Shown one piece after another: positions 10,501-25,500 of a stretch of 64,000 nt of DNA. The position numbers were made by a program, and so were the translations under genes. The first letter of the stretch is position 1, and each line of letters begins with the position of its first letter. Source of the stretch: Pollenia angustigena (lineage: Eukaryota > Arthropoda > Insecta > Diptera > Polleniidae); the NCBI GenBank assembly GCA_930367215.1, contig OV884059.1, forward strand, positions 232,871,803-232,935,802, written 5' to 3'. The notes under the pieces were generated by a model, which saw only the letters and a list, made by a program, of their open reading frames with translations, was not told where the DNA came from and ran no database searches.

Positions 10501-13500
10501 CAAACAACAAAACGTACGTATTTGCAATTTGTTTTATTTTACTTCATTTGCACTAACAAAACCTTGAGCAAAAAGTAGTAGTGCATATTTGCTCAGTTGC
10601 AAAATAAGGTTAACCCGCCGGGTGCCCCGCTTGACTGTTTTTACAACTAACACAGTGTTATTAAACTAAATATTATAACGGAAAACACGTTTGAAAATTT
10701 AAAGAACGCTTTAATAATATCTCAACAATGTGGGTGGCAGTAGAAAGTGCTTTAAACCTTTCACATGATGTCTAAAGCATACCAATTTGTTAAGTCTTTA
10801 AGAGCTAAAACACGGTATATATTCATACATATTAATTTAAAGAGAAAACGTTAAGATTATTTATGGAATAATTGTAGATTATAAAATGCCCAAGATATTA
10901 ATGTTTAAACTTAATATATTTTGGAACATCACACAATTTTATATGTAAGTTTCAATAAAAGTATATGTGTATGTATGTTGTATTAACCCAGTAAAAACTT
11001 CGCCTACTTTTTTAAAATGAATAGCTTCTTTAACTCATTATTTTGTAGCTTTCTTCTATAACTACATCTAAACAAATTCCATAACTACTTTTTTATGGAT
11101 GTATGCAGGTAAAAAAAAATAATGACTTACTTTTTAATGCGTTCATTTTGGGACATCCCTTGTAAAATTCATTGGTTCTTTCAGTAGAATTGTAAGTAGT
11201 GCTCTTATGTTTTTCTGATTACTCAACACATTATTTTGTAGGCGAAGTTTTTACTGGGAAGTTATGACTTTTATTTTAATTGTTGCTATATGGGTGTAGT
11301 TTATTGAGTTAAAAATCCTTTCGCCTGGCCCAACCCCTTCAATAGAGAAAATCTTTAACTAGCGAAGTTGGTGTTAGATTTAATACATAGAAACTTTATT
11401 AAGAAAAGCCGGTGTTCTTCATAACATAAAGTTAGGAACCCTTCCGTCCAACCGGAGACCGGCAATACCAAAAAAAAAATTATTTAGCAAATAACACCCA
11501 TATTGTAACACTTAATAAAGTATATAAATTATTACCACATATAAACTCAAACATATAAATCGTTACCTAAAACGCAAAAGGTCCTAACTAACAAACATTT
11601 ATAAATCGACTTTTTCATTTATTCTTATGTATTAAAATAGATTTTGGTTATCCTGTTAAATTTTCATAATGTTAGGGTTTTATTAAACTATAATTTTTAA
11701 ACTTTAATAACTTTGGAATTTTATACGCTACAGTTCCAAATGTTATATGAAAGCTCAAAGTGTTCTCTATCTAAATAAATACTGTTATATCGATAAAATT
11801 TTGAGATTGAAGGAATTTTTGTAAAAAAGTATTTGTAATTAAAAATATTTTTTTAATTGGTTCTTAATGTGTTAATAATTCTGTTTGTTTTATATATCAT
11901 GTGAAAGGTATTTGGAAGCACCTTTAAATTATACCCATATTGTTGAGATCTTTTTTATAATTAATAAGACTTGGTTACGGATTTTTAAATTAACCATGAA
12001 AGTTGAAAACAGTTATGGCATTGTTAAGTAATACGAGTAAGAAGTATACAACAGTAGTTGTTTTTATAATTTTTTTTAGGGATTAGGAAAAATAACAAGT
12101 TTTTTGAGTTGTTACCCTTTATGTGAAATTTGTTCATTTATATAGTGTTGTCACATATATCGAAACAAAACGAAATATAACAGCACAATAAACTTAATTG
12201 TAACAACTAAAAAGAGAAGACACAAAATAGAACATCATCAAAGTAAATCTTTGCGACATAAACACTAGCACAACTTAAAACATTTCTCTTTAGTTGAAAC
12301 AAAACTGATATGAATTCAGCTTACATTTGGGGACAACTTAAAATATTTTTCTTTAGTTGACTCCTGAGAAGTTACTTTTGTATAAAGAAGAGGGGTAAAC
12401 TGTATTTTTTTTTGGCGAAAGAGTAGACAAAATGATATTAAAAAATTTTTTGTACATCGATTTCTTGCAAAAAGTGAAAATTTAAAAATCTTCAGTTGAC
12501 TCTCTTTAGAGGAATTAGTGCGATATAATCCCTATAAGCAGCCTTAAGCGATGTTTATTATCAAAATAATTCAGGAGCCGAAAATAACTATTATGTATTT
12601 TGAAATTTTTAACAAAAAAAGCATATAGTTGTAAATGTCAGAAAAGTTTTCTGAGAAAACTTATTAACTAGTCTGATAAAATATATAAAAATAAAAGTTA
12701 TTTTTTGATTATTATTTTTCGAGTAAAAATAACAGTTAATTTTTGATTTTTTTGAGCAAAAATAAAAGTTATTATTTAAAGAAATGTACGTGTTATTAAA
12801 TTTAGTTGACTTAAAATATTTATTTTAATGTGCATAAGTTATTTTTTTTTAATCATTAAGATTTCGTTTGTCGTGCTAAATTCCAAATTTTAGTTCTTGA
12901 TAAAAACACTGAAATTTATTGTTGATGGGTGCACATTTCACTGGTTGCTTAGGCCAGATCATCAAGAAACTTCATCCAAAGATTTTTAGAAAAACTAAAG
13001 ATATTATACAAATAAAACTGTTAAGCGAATTAGAATTACAAGCACCAGTTCTACTTGTAACAATATCAAAGCTTAAACAAAAATAATAAACTCAAAGAAA
13101 TAAATACTCAAGTACTGTTTGAACTTTGTGTAATTTTTGTTTGTATTGATTTTTATAAACTTACTAGCTGAAACGACAGACGTTGTCCTGCCCAAATTAG
13201 GAAAAATGTTTGCGTTCGATTTTTAAAATCCGTTAAAAAGATACGAACATTTGCCGTTTTCTGATTTTAGGTAAATTGAAAAAAGTGGGCGTTAAAGTAG
13301 GCGGGGCAAAATTTTCTTTCCGTTAAAACCTAAGTTGGACCTTGGCGATGATTTTAAAGAAAAAATAGTCCAAATCGGTCAAGAAAAAGTGGGGGTAAAA
13401 GTAGGCGTGATACATTTTTCTTTCGATGACAACGTAAAATATTGTTTTTTGGCCCCTATTACGGTTAATAATTTCTTCATTATGGTATTATGGTTTACAA

Positions 13501-16500
13501 CTTTGCTATATTGCGGTGAACAAAAACATGACAAAAATTACAACTGATCACAATCAGTTGTCTTAATTACAACTCAAGTGAGTTGTAATAGGAGTCCTTC
13601 TTAGACTATCCCTGATGATGATATTTAAGGAATATCGAAATATTGGATGTATTTAAAATAAATAAAAATTATTTAAAAAACTTATGACCTCGAGCTTGAG
13701 TATTTATTTCTTTGAGGTTTTATAAAAAAAAGGTCTATTAAAAAAACCAACTTTTATTAAAAAAAAAACAACTTTTATTACAAAAGCAATAACAATAAAC
13801 AACGAGTTTATCTTTTCTTACATTCCCCACAACAATTGGTTGGAATTCTTCCAACATTACTTGTAGTTGTAAGTAGGTTAAGAAAAAAACAAAAACTTGT
13901 GTCAGTTGGTCCAACAGACTGGTCCTGGGAGTTGTGAAAATAGAACAGTTACAAAAAGAAAGAACTCATGAGCAGTGAAAGGAGAACCAATCATGTAACT
14001 GGTTTATAAAGAACAAAATGGTAGAAAAAGGTACGTTTATGGTGTTCGTAGGAATGATCACATATCTGAATATGTTAAACGCTTCATGGGCTGTTCTTTC
14101 GGTAATTTAATAACTTTACGTAACTTGGTGTTTTTCTATAAAATTATAAAAAGCGGGTTTCCCACGCAACTTTATTCCAAATTTCTTTTTTCCCATTCAA
14201 CAAGCAACCCTCAAATTATATTGCCTAGAATTAACAATGCTTTATTTGAAAGGGGTTTTATTGTAAGAATTGCACGTCGTTGGAACACATTACCCATTGA
14301 GCTTCGTGTGTTTTTACACTCAAATAATGCCTTTCGTGTGAAAATTTTGGCTGTTCTTACGAACTTATAGTGAACAATTCTTCATACTTAATTTAAACGT
14401 GATGTTGTTTATATATTTATGGGATCAATTGTCTTTTGATATTTTCTATTTAATTCTACTTTTAAATATATATAAATATATGTGCATGTATATGTGTACA
14501 TATATATATTGATATTTATTTTGGTTTGGGACCTAGGGATTTAAGTCAAATTCTAAATTTAAATAATTTAAATATTTTTAGTATTAACTCAGGTATATTT
14601 CTTTGTAATATAGTTTATTGGCCTAATGAGGCTTTTATATTACCTGCAATAAATTGAAATTGAATTACAGTACAGTCCTCACCGGTGTTGTGACACATTT
14701 TAGGTCTTTCTAAAATTTGGTTCTTGAATTTAATTGTAGGACTTGTTTTATTGAAATAACACTACATTGTATTGTAATAATACTACATTGTAGTAACTGT
14801 CACTAAACCCGTTCATTGTGAATATATGTGTGACTGGTCAAATGGTGTCAATTGACCCGCTCTGATGACAACCCCATGTAAAAGTGATAGGTCTTATTCT
14901 AGAAAGTGTTAAAACTAGAACCGGTCTCTACCAGAGAACTGCAAAATCCACTATTTTTGTTGATTTACTCATACGCTATAATTTACATTAACTCTATGCC
15001 TGCAAAACAAAGTTCAACGTTGGTAATTTTGACATCGTTTTGTACACATTTGATTTGTGCATGTGTGAGTTTTTTTATTGAAAGTACTTTGTTTGCATTT
15101 ATTGTTGCGCACGCAATAACACAATTTCTTAAAGTCAAAAGGCATTTATCCTTTTGCTTTTGCATTTAAGTAGTCATTGTCCACTCGATGACACAAAGAC
15201 GAATGTAAATTGGTATGAGTACGAGTCGCTTTGTTGGTATGATTGTTGTAGGCATAAGTTCAAATAAACTAGTTGTATAGTCCAATTTGTTTTTGTGTTT
15301 ACCCTGCAAATAAAATTGGACCACCTGATTTTGATCATTGGACTAGGCCGATGTAATGCAAGCATGGACCATGTCATTGTTAAAAAGTGTTTGTAGTAAG
15401 ACGACATGTCTTCGTTTTTTAACGAAATGTGTTCGTTTTTAAACGACTTCAAAACTAATCCTCTTGAGTATACCATGGAGTAGTTTTAATACTACTCCTT
15501 TGTAATCCAAAGCTGGGTTATATGGTCCTGCCCTAGGACATCGTAATGTTACATAGACCATGTTTTTTCCATACGTTTGGGTTACTTTTGGACTAGTCCT
15601 AGTCCCTTGTGGGCTACATTTTACACGCGTGTTTGGACTAGTCCTATTATTTGCAGGGTATTTTTTTAAAAGCGTAACAAGCAACATTAACAACAATACA
15701 TTGTACATACAGAAATACTGCACTTATTAAGAAATGATACAAAATAAAAACGTCTTCTGTTTCTATGGAAATTGTTTCAGCTGCTGAATAGTCATCAGAG
15801 CAATGATTTTTGTGTATTTTTCTTTGTATATGTTTTTTACCAAAGCAATAATTGGCGAACGAAGCTAAACATGGTATGAATGGCAAAGCCAATACGCTGT
15901 ACATGACTTGAATGAATTTTAAAACAACAACGATGTGTGTGGCTGAGAAAGTTTGATTGCATGAACACAAATGAGTGTTTTTGATGTTGTTTATTTAATG
16001 CGAATTTTTTCTAATTGCGCAAAGCCGTTCTCTGATCTCTACCACCAAAGACCTATCACGGGACAACTTTGGTGTCAGTTCGCTTCCCTCTAGGGTTGCT
16101 TTATTGTTTTCACAAGACAATCAAAAAATAAAGCATGTTGCCAGTTCAGTTTTTTAGGCCGCAAGTGCACGGTTTATCAGTTTATTATCAAAGTAATTTT
16201 TGGGATTACAAAATTTTCATCGAAAACAATAAAAATCAAAAAATAACTTTTATTTTTGTTCATAAAAATATAAATCAAAAAATAACTATAATCATCTGAC
16301 TTTTATGAAAATACGGTCCCTGAAATATACAACTATGTTAAAATCGCTCCATTTATTTAATACAAAAACAATAGCGGAACTAACGGTTTTCTATTGTAGA
16401 CCTTGTACATTAAGTAGGTTTGGTAAATTTTGATTTAAAACACGACAACAACAAAATGCGTACATTTTAAATTAACTATGTTTAAGCCATTTATAATACT

Positions 16501-19500
16501 TACATTTAAAATGTATGCGTTTTATTGTTTTCATGCATTAAATCAAATCAAACAAACTAGATGTACAAGGGTACAATAGCAAACCGTGAATACCGCTTAA
16601 AAGTAAAATCATTCATTTTTTTAATTTTGTGTTTGTTTTAAATCGAAGTGGTATATCATGGCTAAAAAAAGATGGTAATGATTAATTACAAATGCACGAA
16701 AATGATTTGAGAGTGATTAAAAATGGTTTGATTTTAAGATAATTTATAAAAAAAAAACTAAAGTTACAGTAATGAAATGAATAAATAACATTTAATGCCA
16801 ATATAACAATAATAATGGTGGTGTGGTTTAAGAAAACAAATTAACAATGACTAAAAAATGATCTTTACTCAATAAAATGAATAAAGACACATACATACAC
16901 ATACAAATATTTAATGTGAAAGCGTTTAAATTAATAATTACCTGTTATATCGGGACCACTTATTTCCGAATAGATTTTATTGTATGAAGGTCGTCTTGTA
17001 AGTTCTCTACGGCCGCGAGGAGAATCCTCATCAGTGAAACTATCATCACTATTTGTGTCGAGGTGGTGTGTGTTCGGTTCAGGTTTTATCTTGCATTGAA
17101 AATGAGGAGGAAGCTAATTTTTTAGTTTAGGCGATATGATGAAAATACACATAAGTATTGAAAAATAAAACAAAAAAAAAAAGAAGTTATTAAAAAAATT
17201 AAAAATTAATAAATAAAACAATTTTCATATCAAATAAATGCTTTCTGTGTTATATTAGATTCAAATTTTCTAAAATGTATTTTTAAATTGTATTTCAGAA
17301 AACTCTTATTAGTTTAGCAACAGTGCACACTAGGTAATTTGGCCTACTTTTTAGGACAAAAATTATTTCAGGCAAAGTTTTGGATCGATATGGCTGAAAT
17401 TCGGATTTTAAGAGTTTTTAATGGGCAGGAACGCTGGGGTTTTTTTTTTTTTTTTTTTGATTTTTGGTATAGTCCATAGTATAATAAGTATAAGTAACAG
17501 GTATGTTCATTAGTGAGAGCTAATCGGGAAACTACTCTTTATATGCGGCAACACGCAGGTGCTTTACAAAATATTTTTTTCCCACAAGAAATCAATAAAA
17601 AAATATCACCGAAGTTGTCTCCTTTCTATTTTGCAACATGTTGCAAGGCAAAATAGAGCAATTAAAACAAGTTTTATTTAAAATATGCAAGAATAATATT
17701 CAATATCAGCAATATAATTTTGATATTCTTTAATTAGGCTTGAGTTGATTAAATTTAATTTTCATTAAATTATTTTCACTGAGGGAGAAATTTTACAACT
17801 TGGAATTTTTATTAAAATTTATTGATAATTTTTCCTGGCTGAGCCTAATTAAAGAATATCAAAATTAAAATTAACAATTCAACTTAAATCAAAATTGTTC
17901 TTATCAGCAATATATGCGAAAATATGCATTTAAAGTAAAATATGCAAAAATATGCACTAACAAATCGATGCCATTTTGCTGCAAATTTCTTGATTCGCAA
18001 AGATATTTAGTATACAATTACCTCAAACTGGCGATAAAAAATATGCATTTGCATAAAAATCCTGGCCTTGGTTTTAAACAGGGAAACCATAAATATGCAA
18101 TTGCATGTTTTTCCTTGTGCGACCAATGAAGGCCGAAACAAAATATTTATCCGTTTTAAAACTTTTTATGAATTTTGAGGTTTGCAGCTATTTTTTTTTG
18201 CATAATTTAGTTAAAAGAGCTTTTTTGCAGTATTTTTTTAAGTTTATAGTGCATATTTTGCTTTTTAAGGCATATTTTCATACATTATAGATTTATTTTT
18301 GGTTCCTACAAGAGCTTTCGCAATAAATATAATTTTTTTTTTTTGCGAAATTCTGTTTTAAATATCTATCTGTAACCCAACGTGTTGCTTCAATTTCTCC
18401 AAAACTTTTTAAAGTGATCTAACGATGTTCATCCTTCCGTCTGGCTGGTTATCTGTCTATGTTAACCTTGTGCGCAAAGTACAAATTGCAATCTTTTAGA
18501 TAATTTGAGCAAATTTGGTAAATACATTTTAATTGTACTAAGGACGAAGATTCCAAATAAGACTCATTGTGTCCGTGAACTATCTTATTATGTAAATACT
18601 ATGGTGTTTGGGCTTTACCGATTATAATTTTAGGATTGTTTTTATTAAATGGAACTGTTAATAAATTGTTGAACATTTTGTTTTAAAATTAGCAATTTTA
18701 AATATTTTTAACAGTTTTCAGGGCATATTTTCAAGTTTTTACTGCATATTTAATGCGCATGAAACGCGTTTTTCCCTGGTTATAAATAACCATTACTTCA
18801 ACCAAAAAATCTTTTTAATAATAACCAAATGCAAATATGTAAAAGGAATTTTCTTAAGAAAAAAATAACCATTATTTTTGGTCCCTGCTCGAAAACTAAC
18901 GAATCCCTTTTTTTTGAAATTCGAGACGATGAAAACACGCAAGGGAGCCAACAAAATGGGAGCCATGCAGACAAAATCAGTTTTGGTTTTGCTTAAAAAA
19001 AGTCGTTAATTTTTCCGTGAGCATTATGCCAAGTTAAAGATAAGTTTTTACAAAAAGTCTGTATCTTTTGATTTAACGAAGCTAAATCCTTTTTTTGAAT
19101 CTTTATTTAAATAAATTTCACTGATAACAACATTGTAAACAGCATCAGTTTTTTTTTTAATTTTTATCACAAATCAAAACATTAGAAAGTTTGCTATAGT
19201 TTAAGCTGAGGTTGTCTGAAAGAAAATGATATAAATAGAAAAATTGCAAAAAATCGCAACGGAAAATAAAAAAAAAATAAAAAAATTCAGAATTCTTTTC
19301 TTAACACTTTTAATCAAAGAAAAACACGGCAGTCCACGGCCAATATTATCAAAATCCTATGCGAAGTTTATATTTTTTGAAAAAGTCATTTATTTCAGGT
19401 TATGTTAGAATTACAAGTTTTGTTAACAAAAGCAATAACGTTCACCCAAGGCGAATTCATAAAGGTGACATTTTGCAGTCATCTGTTTATTGTTTATTTT

Positions 19501-22500
19501 TTTGGGTGTATACTGAATGTCAAGCTTTGTTTACATTTTGTGAAAAAATTAATTCAAATTTAAAATTCAATAAAAATTTAAATAGTTGAAAAAAAACTTA
19601 TTTAAATTATATAAAACAAAAAAAGTGAAAAAATATAAACACAAGTAATTAAAGATGCGTAAGGAATAAGTGGAGCCACAATTAATTTGCAATTGAGGAG
19701 TTTCTTAAGCAATTGTGTATATTTTATTAACAAAAAAATTTCCTATTTTATATTTTCAACAAATATTTTTGACATTCACTCTAACTTTTTACAAAAACGA
19801 AATACATAGTATTTTTCAATAAAAATAACTCTATCTCATCCCAGGCAGAAATTACGACTCTTCTAAATATTATGTACCGCCACAACCCTGTAAATACAAA
19901 ATTGTGACTCTACCAAAAATATGGTACCATCACAACACTGTAGATACAAAATTACAACCTTATTTTTTTAATACCGTTTTTAAATAAGATTCAACACCGG
20001 TACAACACCCTAAATACAAATATACGACTTTAGTTTTTTAAAGTCGTATTTACCATAAAACTATACCGCTACAACACTGTTTATACAAGAATTAAACGTT
20101 TATTTCCTAATACCGTGTTTATAATAATTCTATACCGCTACAACGCTGTATATACAAAAATTTAGTCTTATTAATTTAATAGTGTCGTATTAAAATGAAA
20201 ACACAAAAACTATTTTAGGTTAGGAAATATAAAAATTTTTGTTTGTTTATTTAGCGAATTTATATTTGTAACAATATTGAAAAGAAGAGTCGGAAGACTA
20301 CGTTGTAAATTCGTGAATCCAACATTGTAAATTTAAATTTACAGTACTGTGACAACACTAAAAAGAAGAGTGGAAAGACGCACATTTGGCGTTATCATTT
20401 TAATATTGTGACAATATTGTAAATTTGGTAAACAGTACGTTGTATTGATGTTGTTAGTACCCCCTGCAACGTCGGCACAGCGTTGTGGGATTGTCTTTTT
20501 CTGCTTGGGATGATGCGGTCACCTTTATAAATTCGCCTTGCGTTCACCAAAATTTTTTGATTTTTTTAATTACTTCCTATCACAAAGTATACAGAGATGA
20601 AAAAAGTGACGCAAGGTCTATCCAATAGGTCTGCTTAAGAAGCCAGATGTTTATTTGGTTTTTTCCTCAACGATATCAAGAGTTGTTTACATTTTCCTTA
20701 TACGTGTATATTTTTGTTTACTTTTTTGGTTTTTTGCCACACATACATGCACACAAAACACATTTTTCCTTTTGTTTTGCCTATGTAGTAGTAAGATTTT
20801 GACAACGGCAAGGAATTTTACACAAACAAAATGCCTGTTGTTTTTTGTATTGTTGTATTGTTGTAGTAGTAAGCAGACCTATTGGATAGGCCTTGAAGTG
20901 ACGTATGCAAAATGCCTTAATCATTTGCGAGGGCAGCTTTCGAAGAAAGAGAAAGAAAACGTTTTTTGTTAGTGAAGTGACAATGCGTAAAAACAGGCCG
21001 CTACTATCTACACAAAATGCATAATCAAAACAGAAAACGCAAAAAGAGCAGCTTTCGAAGAAAAAGACAGAAAAAACACAATATTTTTTGTCTCGTGACG
21101 CCTCTGTATACTCGGTGCTTCCTATCCCCACGCTTCTCCATATTATCACAGAGTATACAGAGGCGTCACGAGACAGAAAATATTGTGTCTTTTTCTTCGA
21201 AAGCTGCCCTTTTGCGTTTTTTGTTTTGATTATGCAATTTGTGTAGATAGTAGCGGCCTGTTTTTACGCATTGTCACTTCACTAACAAAAAACGTTTTCT
21301 TTTTCTTTCTTCGAAAGCTGCCCTCGCAAATGATTTAGGCATTTTTCATACGTCACTTTTTTCATCTCTGTATACTTTATGATATTATGCACGATTTTTT
21401 TCTTTTTTTTTTGTTTACAAAACGTCTTAATTAATATCAAAATTACGAAGTTGCTTGCAAATGTCAACTTAAATCAGCTGATATTTGTTTTTTGCAATAA
21501 TTTTTTTGTTATTACTATTATAACATAAACAGGGGCTTACAAGTTGCGGAAACAAACTCTGCCTGAGCCCATTTCGAAACAAATGATTTAGTTGTACACT
21601 TTTGTACTGTTGTGTGTAATACATAGAAATCTATCCATGTCCGTCCGTCTGGCTGGTTGTCTGTCTATGTAAGCCTTGTGTACAATTTTGTAGACAGTTT
21701 GATAAAACTTGGCAAATCGTTTTTAAATGCATAAAAACTGTGCATCACAGCTGCAGTTAAGCAAAATTTTCTTGCTGATGCGTGATCAACTGTTGCAATT
21801 GTGATGCTGATGCTTTTCTACTGCACAACAGCTGTGCAAAGTTTTCATTTTTACGAGCTAAATTTGAAAAGTTCGTTAACAATAGCAATAACAAGTTTAG
21901 TCACAGTTTTCTTAAAAATTACCAGAAAACGCACCAAAAAAAGCAAAATGAAACAAATTTCTTTTATGTCAAAAGTTATTGCATCAGAAAATTAACTGCT
22001 GCCATAATTGCCAAAATTTGCTGCAGAACTACGGCATCACTGCATAAAAAAAAACTTTTGACGTATGAGAGTGATGTCAAGTTTCTTACTACTGATACTT
22101 TTACGAACATTAAACTTTACCATTGCGCAAGTGAGAGCAGCAGCTGCAATTACGAACGTAACCTTCGTTTCAATTGTACCAAGGACGAAGTATATGTATA
22201 ATTATACACAGTACCCATACAAACTTCTTTCCGAAATAGACCTATATATAGTACACAAAAATTCTGGCTCACATGATACGTCACTATAATCAAAGTACCG
22301 TTCTTTTTGTTCACATACTCAGTACTCATCAATACCTCGCGAGAGATTGTGTGGTCCCATTATTTTTTGCTACTAATTTTGAGTTATTAATTTGTGATAT
22401 TTTCCTAATGTGGGTCCACGATTGTACGGTAAGTAAAATTTTGTACATTTACAAAAGAATAAATACTTTATTTTGTTTCAATTTATATTTATAAAGAGAA

Positions 22501-25500
22501 GCTTGATTGTTATGTGCGTGAAGGTTTCATTATTGTGTTTTAGTTTTGTTGTTGTGACACCTTAAAGTTTGGTGACCTATATGTCGGACATTGGGCATAT
22601 AATATGCTATGTATTTTTCATAGCGGATTTTCCCTCATTGAAGCTTTGGCGTTGATAGAGGATAATGAACTATATGTAGATAATATAACTATATTCCCAC
22701 CCAATAATGCATGTGGAGACATCACGTACGAAGATTCTGGCGATGGAGCCTTCGTGGAAATAAATCATTTACCAGCTTCGCTTATGCAAAATAAGGTGGA
22801 AATTGTTAATAAATTTTGATAGTGATTGGAACACAGAAGATAATATCCCTCTCTCTCAGATTAGAGGAATCTCCCCTAAAAACACGAAAAATTTAAGAAA
22901 AAATATCACTATGTGAAGAAAGACTTGTCCACCTATGATGCTATTTTTGAAAAACTTGAGGAAGGGGTTCGACATACGTATGTAGATACGAGTAATCCTA
23001 CTTCTTTTTTTTCTCTTTAGTCACAAAAGAATAGAGACTTGCGCGTGAATATACCCGAAACGAAATACTTTCTTGGAGTAATTTTGCTTAGTGGATTCGT
23101 TCCTCTGCAGAGCTCTGCCTAGAAGAAAAAGTTTTCGGATAGTTCGAAAGACTTCAACAATAAACTAGTTCCCCAAGTCATTATTATTTGTTGCCAAATC
23201 GTGGGTGCATAAGCCCAAAATTAATTTGAGTTTACTTTGTCCAATATTAATTTCTAGCTCGCCAAAGTCAGGTCACTCTTCGCGCATTTGAATAAAAAGT
23301 TTATGGAAAAGGCTGATGTTGAAGAGGGACACAGCGTAGATGAAGCCATGGTTCCATACTCAGGTAGACATGGTTGCAAGCAGTATATTCATGGTAAGCC
23401 AGTTCGTTATAGCTTCTAACTATGGGTAGATACGACTCCACAAGGCTATATATACTAGTTCGAGAATTATCAAGGTGCTTCTGTAAATTTCAGTGCCACT
23501 TACAAAGACCTGGGTATGATTTGCGTTATGATCGATTGGACCATTGGGTTATTTCACAGGAAAAACAAACATGATGTGGAGCCTGCCATCAAATACCTTA
23601 ACTAGATGCCGAAAATGAATTAAAGGATAATATGTATAATGTTTTTCAATAAATCTTAATAAAACCTATAATTGCACTGCTTTTATTTATCATTTGTTTC
23701 CAAAATAATATAAAAGAACTTTTAAAATGATCATGCTCAAGCAATGGGCATATCTGGGTTAATTAAATTCGCACGAAAATATTTTACTGCATATACCATT
23801 TTTATAGATACGGTTAACATTTGATCTAGATACAACTTATTGTGATAATATTCCGCACAAATAACTCTTATATAAATTTTAAACTCATAAGTGCCCATTG
23901 GATCCAAACACAATCTCGTCATTCGTCTGTAAATACTATGGTGTATAGGCTTTACCGATTGTAATTTCTACGTTTTTTTTTAAATGAAAATTTTATTAAA
24001 TTGTCGAATATTTTTACTTCAAAAAAGCCATTTTTGGTAATAATACCTATACAAATCCGCGCCACATAGTCTGTTAGCAAATAACTTCGATCTAATAGAA
24101 GATCGTCGGGGGGAAGTTAATTGAGGTATTTTAGCGAGACATCCTTAAAATGTTCTTAAAAAAATTAACAATGTGATTTTATTTGAATATTAATAAGCAC
24201 ATGCAATGTATTCAATGATTTGGGTTAAAACCCAAAATCACAGAAAGGGAATCGGCTTTAAAGGCGGATTTTCCTCCCAACAGTTGCTGGGTTTCAGCAA
24301 GGGGGTTAGATAGTTCCTTAGCACTGATTATGCCGAAATCCTTACACTTCAATTGCCACCTGTGTGAGTTCTGTAATGTCCAACTCACAAATGGGGGCGC
24401 CAGTATTTTAAGCACCATAGAGTTATACGAATAAGGCAGGCCCCCATAATATTCCTTTACATTGCATACATATGGACATCGTTAAATTCACTTCCCTACT
24501 CATATGGAGCCATTATGTTAATATGTACTTTAAAGGGCCTAAGATTAAAATTGTAATACATAATTACAAACTTAGATATGTATACCCTTTCCACCTTTGG
24601 TGAAGGATATAATCAGATATGGGCACCACTACATTGAAAGCTTTGCATGTGTTTCATTGTATTGGTTTGTTTACGTTTGCATTTGTTGGTTTTATGATCT
24701 TTTGCTCTTTGTTTTTTGTGTATGTATACACATCGTTCGCTCTTTTTGAATTTTCGTTTTGAACTTGCCCATAGCTGGATATAATTAAACATTATTAAGA
24801 TATGAAATTTTAGTCGGTAAAATTATAATGAAGCCAATTCCTATGAAACTTATTGAAAATATACATTTATGTGCTGTTTTCCCAAGATAAGTGATTGAAC
24901 GTGTAGTAAAACTGAGTGCTTTCATATAAATTTTACTACACGTTCAATCACTTGTGCTGCAAAAACAGCACATTAAGTTTTATTAGGATGAAATGTAATG
25001 TTTAAAACTTACTTGGACAGCATTGCCTGATGTAGTGTGTATGACTGTGGTATTTGGTTTATTAACAAATAAAACAGCTTTAGGCATGGCAACAGGTAAT
25101 TGTGTACTATTACCGGCAGCGGTTTGAATAACCGACGATTGATTTGCTGCTTGTATGACAGATTGCACCTAAAAATTAATAAGAAACGAAATGTTAATAG
25201 TCTAATAGAAAAACAATAAAGCCACAATAAACCAACCGGTAGACCATGTGGATTATTTGACAAATATTGTACAACGTTAGAGGTGGTGGTTAACACGGTA
25301 CCAGCAGCAACGGCGGCGGCCACTGACGCTGGCACGGGAACCTGGTTTGGTTGTGGATTCGCTACATTTTGGCTATTATTTGAATTTGTTATATTTATTT
25401 GTCGCTGTGTAGATTGTATCGCTGCAGGTTGTTGTTGCTGTTGGGATAGATGCTGTTGTGTTAAATTATGTCCAACTCCTCCACCCCCAACTCCCGATGT

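Noticed and set aside
15647..15970. 107-codon hydrophobic minus-strand frame
   Set aside because: It overlaps the edge of a MITE, has no recognisable domain, and its hydrophobicity is expected from T-rich codons.
20655..21467. Several frames up to 122 codons
   Set aside because: All lie within the two CACAAAG MITEs and repeat in opposite directions. They are palindrome by-products.
21782..22201. 139-codon plus-strand frame
   Set aside because: No domain likeness, and an overlapping frame of similar length exists. The composition looks random.
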